Of a stretch of DNA of 64,000 bases, positions 58,031 through 64,000 are shown piece after piece. The DNA is from Streptomyces sp. ACA25 (GTDB lineage: Bacteria > Actinomycetota > Actinomycetes > Streptomycetales > Streptomycetaceae). Within the stretch, counting starts at the first letter, position 1. Each line of letters starts with the position of its first letter. The notes under the pieces are model-generated. The model was not told the DNA's origin and ran no database searches. It saw nothing but the letters and a program-made list of their open reading frames with translations. The stretch is taken from the NCBI RefSeq assembly GCF_028200735.1, contig NZ_JAQKPV010000014.1, positions 89,251 through 153,250 of the forward strand, written 5' to 3'. The translations under genes and the position numbers were made by a program.

Positions 58031-60703
58031 GTGACCCGTCAACCCCCCACAGAGCCTCGCGCCCAGGACCGCACGCGCCGTGGCAGACCATTGATGCTGG
58101 GTGCCGCCGCCCTCGCCGGTGTGCTCGGCGGTGTGCTCGCCGTACCGGCGATCGGCGCCGAGCAGGACGAAGCGCCCGAGCAGATCGTGAACGGTGACTT
58201 CTCCGACGGCACCACCGGCTGGTGGTGGACCGAGAACGCCCCCGGCACCGTCGAGGACGGCCGGCTCTGCGTGGAGGTGCCGGACGACACGGCCGACCCC
58301 TGGGACGCCATCGTCGGCCAGGACGACCTGGCGCTCGTCGCAGGGGAGAGCTACACCCTCACCTACACCGCGAGCTCCACGCTGCCGATCATCTCCCGTA
58401 CCAACGTGCAGCTCGCGGAGGAACCCTGGACCACCGATCTGGCGGCCGCGGACCTGGTCGGTGACACCGCGGAGACCCACACCCACGTCTTCACCGCGGC
58501 GGCGGACAACGATGCCGCCCAGCTCGCGTTCCAGATCGGCGGCGGCGCCGAGGCCTACACCTTCTGCCTGCAGGACGTCTCCCTGCGCGGCGGCGCAGAG
58601 CCGCCCACCTATGAGCCCGACACCGGCTCGCCGGTACGGGTGAACCAGGTCGGCTACCTGTCCGACGGGCCGAAGACCGGCACCGTGGTCACCGACTCCG
58701 TCGCGCCGCTGGCCTGGAGCCTGCGGGATGCCGACGGCACCGAGCGGGCGAGCGGCAACACCGTCCCGGTGGGTGAGGACCCGACCTCCCGGGAGAACGT
58801 CCACACCTTCGACTTCAGTGGCATGACCGAACCGGGTGAAGGCTTCACCGTCACCGTGGAGGGGGAGACCAGCGTGCCCTTCGCCATCGGCGAGGGTCTG
58901 TACTCCACCCTGCGCACCGACGCGCTCGCGTACTTCTACCACAACCGCAGCGGCATCGAGATCGAGGCGGACCTGGTCGGCGAGGAGTACGCCCGCCCGG
59001 CCGGTCACGTCGGGGTGGCACCCAACCAGGGTGACTACGAGGTCCCCTGTGCGCCGGGGGTGTGCGACTACAGCCTGGACGTCTCCGGAGGCTGGTACGA
59101 CGCCGGGGACCACGGTAAGTACGTCGTCAACGGCGGCATTTCCGTCGCCCAGGTGATGGCGACCTATGAGCGGACCCTCACCACCGAGGGCACCGGCGGC
59201 GAGGCGCTGGGTGACGGGAAGCTCCGGGTGCCCGAGGGCGGCAACGGAGTGCCGGACATCCTCGACGAGGCACGCTGGCAGATGGACTTCATGATGCGCA
59301 TGCAGGTTCCCGAGGGCGAGCCGCTCGCGGGCATGGCGCATCACAAGATGCACGACCGCGCCTGGACCGGGCTGCCGCTGCTCCCGCACCGTGACCCGCA
59401 GCCGCGTGAGCTGCGCCCGCCCTCCACCGCCGCCACGCTCAACCTGGCCGCGAGCTCCGCGCAGTGCGCCCGGCTGTTCGAGCCCTACGACGCGGACTTC
59501 GCCGCCCAGTGCCTGGAGACGGCCCGCACCTCCTGGGCAGCGGCGCAGGCCAACCCGGCCCGCTACGCCGACCCGAACGACGGACAGGGCGGTGGCGCGT
59601 ACAGCGACCGGAACGTCACCGACGAGTTCTACTGGGCCGCCGCCGAGCTGTTCATCACCACCGGTGAGAACACCTTCCGGCAGGCCGTTCTCGACTCCCC
59701 GCTGCACGGCGACACCGACGCCGTCTTCCCCCGCGGCGGCATGTCCTGGGCGGACACCGCCGGCCTGGGCGCACTCAGCCTGGCCACCGTGCCCAACGAC
59801 CTGACCGAGGGGCAGCTCGCCGGCGTCCGGGCCATGGTCACCGAGGCCGCCGACGGCTACGCCGCCGATTCCGTGGCCGCGGCGTACGGCGTGCCGTACG
59901 CCCCGTCCGACGGCAGCTACGTCTGGGGCTCCAACAGCCAGGTCCTCAACAACATGGTGGTCATGGCCACGGCGCACGACCTCACCGGTGACGTGACCTA
60001 CCGCGACTCGGTGCTGCGCGGCATGGACTACCTGCTGGGCCGCAACCCGCTGAACCTGTCGTACATCACCGGGTACGGCGAGCGGTACGCCAAGAACCAG
60101 CACCACCGGCACTGGGCGAACCAGCTCGACCCCAGCCTCCCCAACCCGGCACCCGGATCGGTGGCCGGCGGTCCGAACAGCAGCATTCAGGACCCCGTCG
60201 CACAGGAGCGGCTGCAGGGCTGCGCCCCGGCGATGTGCTACGTCGACCACATCGAGTCCTGGGCCACCAACGAGATCACCATCAACTGGAACGCCCCGCT
60301 GTCCTGGGTTGCCTCCTATCTCGACGACCTCGACTCGGAGGACGGCGGCGACAACGGCGATGGCGGCGACAACGGTGACGGGGCCTCGGCTTGCCAGGTC
60401 ACCTACGCCACGGACCGCTGGTCCGGTGGCTTCACCGCACATGTGTCGGTCACCAACACGGGCACCCAGGAACTCAGCCCGTGGGAGCTGACCTGGTCGT
60501 TCGCCGATGACCAGCGCGTCACCCACGCGTGGAGCGCGGAGGTCCGGCAGAACGGGCGCGACGTCGTCGCCGGGCCCGTGAGCTGGAACTCCACGCTGCC
60601 GCCCGGCGGCACGGTGAGCTTCGGGTTCAACGGGACCTCCACCGGAACGGTGGCGGACCCGGCCGCCTTCTCTCTGAACTCGGCGACCTGTCGGGCAGAG
60701 TGA
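58031..60703 (+). CDS. Secreted GH9 cellulase with CBM4-like and CBM2 domains
   Basis: An 890-aa secreted endo/exo-glucanase. Order of parts: signal peptide (RRGRP then hydrophobic core, cut near residue 45); CBM4/9-like domain (about 50-195, NGDFSDGTTGWWW); Ig-like CelD N-terminal domain (VRVNQVGYLSDGPKTG); GH9 catalytic domain with Asp pair D357 and D360 in GGWYDAGDHGKYV and proton donor E748 in SWATNEITINWNAPL; short Asp/Gly linker (GGDNGDGGDNGDG); C-terminal CBM2 (ACQVTYATDRWSGGFTAHVS, with conserved Trp residues) for cellulose binding. GTG 58031 has GGAAGGA upstream. Single-gene unit with a CebR box, so it should be induced by cello-oligosaccharides. Confidence 0.96.
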   Translation: MTRQPPTEPRAQDRTRRGRPLMLGAAALAGVLGGVLAVPAIGAEQDEAPEQIVNGDFSDGTTGWWWTENAPGTVEDGRLCVEVPDDTADPWDAIVGQDDLALVAGESYTLTYTASSTLPIISRTNVQLAEEPWTTDLAAADLVGDTAETHTHVFTAAADNDAAQLAFQIGGGAEAYTFCLQDVSLRGGAEPPTYEPDTGSPVRVNQVGYLSDGPKTGTVVTDSVAPLAWSLRDADGTERASGNTVPVGEDPTSRENVHTFDFSGMTEPGEGFTVTVEGETSVPFAIGEGLYSTLRTDALAYFYHNRSGIEIEADLVGEEYARPAGHVGVAPNQGDYEVPCAPGVCDYSLDVSGGWYDAGDHGKYVVNGGISVAQVMATYERTLTTEGTGGEALGDGKLRVPEGGNGVPDILDEARWQMDFMMRMQVPEGEPLAGMAHHKMHDRAWTGLPLLPHRDPQPRELRPPSTAATLNLAASSAQCARLFEPYDADFAAQCLETARTSWAAAQANPARYADPNDGQGGGAYSDRNVTDEFYWAAAELFITTGENTFRQAVLDSPLHGDTDAVFPRGGMSWADTAGLGALSLATVPNDLTEGQLAGVRAMVTEAADGYAADSVAAAYGVPYAPSDGSYVWGSNSQVLNNMVVMATAHDLTGDVTYRDSVLRGMDYLLGRNPLNLSYITGYGERYAKNQHHRHWANQLDPSLPNPAPGSVAGGPNSSIQDPVAQERLQGCAPAMCYVDHIESWATNEITINWNAPLSWVASYLDDLDSEDGGDNGDGGDNGDGASACQVTYATDRWSGGFTAHVSVTNTGTQELSPWELTWSFADDQRVTHAWSAEVRQNGRDVVAGPVSWNSTLPPGGTVSFGFNGTSTGTVADPAAFSLNSATCRAE

Positions 60704-60732
60704 TCCGCTGACCACTCCCCGCCCCCACCGGC

Positions 60733-60770
60733 GGCCGGGGCCTCGTCCCTCACCGGACGACGCCCCGGCC
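60733..60770 (+). terminator. Terminator after the GH9 cellulase
   Basis: 16-base arms (60733-60748 and 60755-60770) with one mismatch and a 6-base loop, 29 bases after the stop. Confidence 0.75.
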
Positions 60771-60842
60771 GTTCGCCTGTTCCGGGCACCCGGCGGCGCG
60801 GGCAGCGGACCGTAGTGGACACCGCCGGCCGGAGTGCCACTG

Positions 60843-61814
60843 TCAGGAGGTGTGCCGGCGCCGCAGCCGCACGAGGGCGAGCAGCATGCCGACGGTGGCC
60901 AGTCTGCGCACCACCGTTCTGCGCCGCCCGTGAAAACCCCCGTGCACCGTTCCCGGTCCGGCGGCGGGGGAGTGCAGATTCCCCGCCGCGCGCGGAGCCG
61001 TCCACTTCCGCGACAGGTGAGCACGGTTCACCTGGACGGCGAGCGCCCGTTCGGTCAGCCGGGGGGCGAACTTGTACTGCAGGGCCAGAGCGCGGCCCGC
61101 CGTACCGACCACCACTTCCCTGCGCGGTACCCGCATCAGGTCCACGATCGTCCGCGCCACCCGCTCCGGCGCGTACACCGGCGGCATCGCCCGGACCTTC
61201 CGGCCCGAATAGTTCGCGGCCTGGCCGAACAGCGGGGTGTCGATGCCCGACGGCAGCACGGCGCACACCTTGACGCCGGACATCTTCTCCAGCCGCACTT
61301 CCTGCCGCAGCGCCAGACTCAGTGCGCGCACGGCGAACTTGCTCATGGTGTAGGGGACGGCGTACGGCTGCGGGATGACACCGACCACGGAGGCGACGTT
61401 CACCAGCACCCCGTGCCGCTGCTCGCGCATGACTTCCAGGGCGGAGCGGCACCCGTGCACATACCCCATCACGTTGATGTCCAGCACCCGCCGCATGTCC
61501 TCCAGCGGGATGTCCTGGAACGCGCCGAAGGCGCTGACACTCGCGTTGTTGACCCAGCCGTCGATACGTCCGAAGCGGTCCACCACCCGCTGGGCCAGCC
61601 CGTCCACCGCGGCCGCGTCGGTGACGTCCAGTGCCACGGGCAGTGCTTCCGCGCCATGCTTCTCCCGGCACTCCTCGGCTACGGTCTCCAGAGCCTCCGC
61701 CCGGCGCGCGACGAGCACCACCACGGCACCGGCACGGGCGAAGGACAGGGCGGCCGCCCGGCCGATTCCGCTCGATGCCCCGGTGATCACGATCACGCTT
61801 CCTCTGACCCGCAT
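60843..61814 (-). CDS. SDR-family short-chain dehydrogenase/reductase
   Basis: A 323-aa classical SDR. Cofactor loop VIVITGASSGIGRAAALSFA, then DGWVNNASVSAFGAF and INVMGYVHGCRSA, catalytic Ser in VNVASVVGV, and YTMSKFAVRALSLAL with the Tyr-x-x-x-Lys pair. The C-terminal 80 aa are a basic extension beyond the usual 250-aa core, ending in a weakly hydrophobic segment (LATVGMLLALVRLRRRH) that may attach it to the membrane. Substrate unknown. ATG 61814 has GGAG sites upstream. It lies downstream of the small membrane gene but beyond a terminator. Confidence 0.9.
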   Translation of the reverse strand: MRVRGSVIVITGASSGIGRAAALSFARAGAVVVLVARRAEALETVAEECREKHGAEALPVALDVTDAAAVDGLAQRVVDRFGRIDGWVNNASVSAFGAFQDIPLEDMRRVLDINVMGYVHGCRSALEVMREQRHGVLVNVASVVGVIPQPYAVPYTMSKFAVRALSLALRQEVRLEKMSGVKVCAVLPSGIDTPLFGQAANYSGRKVRAMPPVYAPERVARTIVDLMRVPRREVVVGTAGRALALQYKFAPRLTERALAVQVNRAHLSRKWTAPRAAGNLHSPAAGPGTVHGGFHGRRRTVVRRLATVGMLLALVRLRRRHTS

Positions 61815-61871
61815 GGATGCTCTCCTCGCTCCTTCAGCACGCTGGAGGCCGGAACATGCCTTCGCCCGGAG

Positions 61872-61910
61872 CTCCGCGTCCCGGCTTCCGGCCGGCGCCG
61901 GGACGCGGAG
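61872..61910 (-). terminator. Terminator after the small membrane protein gene
   Basis: Perfect 14-base arms CTCCGCGTCCCGGC and its complement (61897-61910) with an 11-base loop, 13 bases beyond the stop at 61924. Confidence 0.8.
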
Positions 61911-61923
61911 TGACCGGCCGGCC

Positions 61924-62166
61924 TCAGCTGCGGCTGAACATCGAGCTCTCCTTCTGCTCGTAGTGGGCGAGGGCCAGGCCGAGGCCGAAGAACGTGGGGG
62001 CCCACTCGCCCACGAAGATGCCCCATCGGTCAGCCCGGTCCAGCCCGGCCTTCTCCGTCTTGAGGGACAGCATCCAGGAAGTGAAGGACAGGCCGATCGA
62101 GACGAAGGCCGCGTTGTAGGCGTGGTCGCTGCGAACGCCGGCCTCGTGCATCTTTTTGATGATCAT
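61924..62166 (-). CDS. Small (80-aa) membrane protein of unknown function
   Basis: I do not recognise a named family. The protein starts MIIKKMHEAGVRSDHAYNAA, has two hydrophobic stretches (FVSIGLSFTSWML and WGIFVGEWAPTFFGLGLALA) that could be membrane helices, a charged loop (KTEKAGLDRADR) and a polar end. The ribosome site GAGGAG 5-6 bases before the ATG is excellent and a strong terminator follows, so expression is very likely. Single-gene unit. Small two-helix proteins like this occur in many streptomycetes, but I cannot assign a role. Confidence 0.8.
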   Translation of the reverse strand: MIIKKMHEAGVRSDHAYNAAFVSIGLSFTSWMLSLKTEKAGLDRADRWGIFVGEWAPTFFGLGLALAHYEQKESSMFSRS

Positions 62167-62534
62167 GTTGCTCCTCAGGGGGGAGAAGTCGGTCGAACGT
62201 TCGGAGTCCCCCGACAGCGCGCAACAAAGCCTGATTTCCGGACATCGGAAGGTTTTCCACCCGTACGGCGCAGTCCCGGGTGCCCGCCCGGGGATACCTC
62301 TCGTTGGGCCCGGACTGCGTTGACCGCCCCCATCGTGATCCCGGGCGGCACGAGGAGTACCTCGCTCTCCCGGGTACGCCGGCGAGGCATGAGGGTGGCC
62401 GTCGTGACTCACCCACGGTGCCGCCTGTCGTTCGCTCAGAGTTGACCCGGCTCGTGCTGTTCGAGGGGCTGACGAGGGCAGGGCTGTCGAGCGGCAGGCT
62501 CTGCGTGCCGGACGTCTGCTGAACGGCGGGGCAG
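62167..62534. other. Intergenic region between the small membrane gene and the MFS gene
   Basis: The region (368 bases) must hold the promoter of the 80-aa gene, but I see no clear -10/-35. A plus-strand frame at 62280-62522 has no ribosome site or recognisable sequence. CGAACGTTCG at 62187-62196 is a perfect 10-bp palindrome of unclear meaning. Confidence 0.4.
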
Positions 62535-63827
62535 TCAGATCTCCGGCGCGGCCGGGCGCGGTGCACGGACGAGGAGTGCTGCCACCGCCACCAGCAGGGG
62601 CAGCGCGGCGAAGAAGGGCAGGGCGGTGGTGTAGCCGCCGCTGAGGTCGTAGCCGACGGAGACCGCGAGCGGTCCCAGGGCGCTGGCCCCGATGACCGCG
62701 GTGTGGGCGCAGCCGCGGATCGCCCCCAGATGGGCGGTGCCGAAGTAGCGGGGCACGGCGGCGGATTCAACGGCACGCATCATTCCGCCGGACGAACCGA
62801 GGATGAGCCCGTAGGCCAGGGCGCTCCAGCCGGGCGTCACGTACATCGCGGCGAGCACACCGGCAGCCAGGGTGAGCATGGCGCCGCAGAGCACCACCTT
62901 GGGGGAGAGCCGGTCCAGCAGAGCACCGGCGCCCAGGGTGATGACCAGTACGGCCGCGGTCTGGGGGAGGAAGTTCGCTGCGGCCTCGGTGGCGCTCAGC
63001 CCGCGCTCGCCCAGCAGGTCGATCTGGTGGAAGGAGAGGCCGGTGCCGAGCATGCTGCCGGTCGCCATGCAGGTGACGATGACCCAGAACATGCCTGTCC
63101 GCAGAGCCGCGCGCAGCGTCCATCCGGTCAGGGCGTCCGTTGCCGTGGCCGGGTCCCGTGGAGGCGTTCCGTCGATGTGCTGGCCGACGTCGGCGGGACG
63201 GTTGCGGATGCCCCAGAGGGCGATGGGCAGCACGATGGCCCACACTGCCAGGCCCTGGATCGCCCAGGCTTCGCGCCAGCCGGTGGCGGAGACCAGCCGT
63301 TCGAACAGCACGGGCGTGAGCGAGATACCGGCAGTGCCCACCGCTCCGACGATGCCGAGGGCGAAACCGCGCCGCCGTTCGAACCAGTAGGCGACGGTGG
63401 TGGTGGCGACGAGCGACAGTGCCCCCTGACCGGCCATCCGGATGCCGACGAAGCCCACGGTCAGGCCCACGATGCCGCTGACCGTGGTCAGGGCGAGCAG
63501 CACGCCGCCGAACACCGCCCCGACCGCGGCCATCACCAGCCGCGGTCCGTAGGTGTCGATGGCCCTGCCCACCATGGGCATCGCACAGGCGCCGACCAGG
63601 GTCCCGATGAGATACGCGGTGGAGATCTGAGTGCGGCTGATCTCCAGGTCCGCCATCAGCGGGTCGATGATGACCGAAATCCCGTGCGTCTGTCCGGGAG
63701 CGGTCATCGCCATCACCACGGCGCTCAGCGCGACGATGCGCCACCCGTGGAACCGGGTGGACGACGGCCGGGCGGCGGCGTCCGCAGCGCTCTTTCCCGC
63801 GGGACCGGTGGGCGCGGGCTTGCTCAG
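62535..63827 (-). CDS. MFS transporter, probably CTG-initiated
   Basis: A 12-helix major-facilitator transporter (430 aa) of the oxalate/formate- or monocarboxylate-like group: GQTHGISVIIDPLMADLEIS, then RTQISTAYLIGTLVGA, the loop motif GRAIDTYGPRLVM, WFERRRGFALGIVGAVGTAG and NRPADVGQHIDG. ATG or GTG codons near 63719 would cut off the first helix (WRIVALSAVVMAMTAPG begins before them). In frame upstream, CTG 63827 is preceded by GGGAGG with 5 bases between and gives an N-terminus of about 30 polar residues leading into helix 1, so CTG is the likely start. Substrate unknown. Confidence 0.88.
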   Translation of the reverse strand: MSKPAPTGPAGKSAADAAARPSSTRFHGWRIVALSAVVMAMTAPGQTHGISVIIDPLMADLEISRTQISTAYLIGTLVGACAMPMVGRAIDTYGPRLVMAAVGAVFGGVLLALTTVSGIVGLTVGFVGIRMAGQGALSLVATTTVAYWFERRRGFALGIVGAVGTAGISLTPVLFERLVSATGWREAWAIQGLAVWAIVLPIALWGIRNRPADVGQHIDGTPPRDPATATDALTGWTLRAALRTGMFWVIVTCMATGSMLGTGLSFHQIDLLGERGLSATEAAANFLPQTAAVLVITLGAGALLDRLSPKVVLCGAMLTLAAGVLAAMYVTPGWSALAYGLILGSSGGMMRAVESAAVPRYFGTAHLGAIRGCAHTAVIGASALGPLAVSVGYDLSGGYTTALPFFAALPLLVAVAALLVRAPRPAAPEI

Positions 63828-63923
63828 GGGTGCCTCCCGAAGTGACGCGGCTGCCGTGTGCCAGTGTGCCCGGTCACCCGGACCCCCTGCCCGGCGTTCC
63901 GGTGGCCGGACAGGGGCGGTGGT

Positions 63924-64000
63924 TCAGTGTGATCTAGCGCGGAACCCCGGGTGTTCACGCCTGAAGTCGGCGCAGACGGCGCGCATGATCTCTTCGCAGC
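63924..64000 (-). CDS. C-terminal end of an unknown gene
   Basis: A minus-strand frame enters from the right edge and ends at TGA 63924 with EEIMRAVCADFRREHPGFRA as its last recognisable stretch. Too short to assign. The codon pattern (G/C at third positions) fits a real gene. Confidence 0.4.
   Translation of the reverse strand, partial: CEEIMRAVCADFRREHPGFRARSH

Noticed and set aside
57872..61024. Minus-strand open frame of about 1050 codons opposite the GH9 cellulase
   Set aside because: Shadow of the cellulase; sequence is dominated by Gly, Val, Arg and His with no family features.
62280..62522. Plus-strand 80-codon ORF
   Set aside because: No ribosome site, no motif, Pro/Arg-rich composition typical of chance frames.
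1..64000. CRISPR arrays, tRNA or rRNA genes, intact insertion sequences
   Set aside because: Read through for regular spaced repeats, cloverleaf arms and flanked transposases; none seen. Only the recombinase remnant at 18237-18579 suggests mobile DNA.

Overview
The window looks like chromosomal DNA of a Streptomyces or a close relative. G+C is very high, third codon positions are nearly all G or C, GTG starts are common (also TTG and probably one CTG), and many genes are joined by 4-base ATGA or GTGA overlaps. Most of it is catabolism of plant and fungal polysaccharides plus ordinary metabolic genes. I found no rRNA, tRNA, CRISPR array or intact mobile element.

Left part (1-12.6 kb): the C-terminal part of an AfsR-like TPR regulator; a coupled pair made of a CDP-glycerol-transferase-like protein and an unknown Cys-containing protein; a secreted GH81 beta-1,3-glucanase behind a CebR-like box; a YicI-type GH31 alpha-xylosidase; a LacI regulator with a perfect 16-bp operator; and a PRC-barrel/DUF2382 stress protein. 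Next come divergent bioB and bioF (11.5-14 kb) and a membrane-anchored protein beside a Ser/Thr kinase (14-16.6 kb).

Middle part (16.8-36.8 kb): a ROK-family regulator, a small accessory patch (decayed serine recombinase, a leader ORF, an RsgA GTPase and a methyltransferase), and then a sugar-utilisation block. The block holds a Dpp-type solute-binding protein, a permease, a fused permease-ATPase and a second ATPase, a divergent GH36 enzyme, an aldehyde dehydrogenase, a canonical GH36 alpha-galactosidase, a GH2 beta-mannosidase and a LacI-type sugar-binding protein with no DNA-binding domain. Alpha-galactosidase plus beta-mannosidase plus an oligomer importer suggests uptake and breakdown of galactomanno-oligosaccharides. 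Two promoters of the block (21229 and 33377) are strikingly alike and resemble a site upstream of the ROK gene, which suggests one regulon.

Right part (36.8-64 kb): gdhA; narGHJI with a DevR/OsdR-like box; a coupled operon of cyclase, F420-type oxidoreductase and GH15 hydrolase; a GntP-type permease; a 3-hydroxyacyl-CoA dehydrogenase; a 37-aa ORF coupled to an NAD-epimerase/DUF2867 protein; an FAD monooxygenase; an acylphosphatase; a divergent LigD-polymerase/ATP-ligase pair around a perfect 46-bp palindrome; a Rieske/DUF2231 protein; a secreted GH9 cellulase behind a perfect CebR box; an SDR; a small membrane protein; and an MFS transporter. Many genes end at strong GC-rich hairpins.
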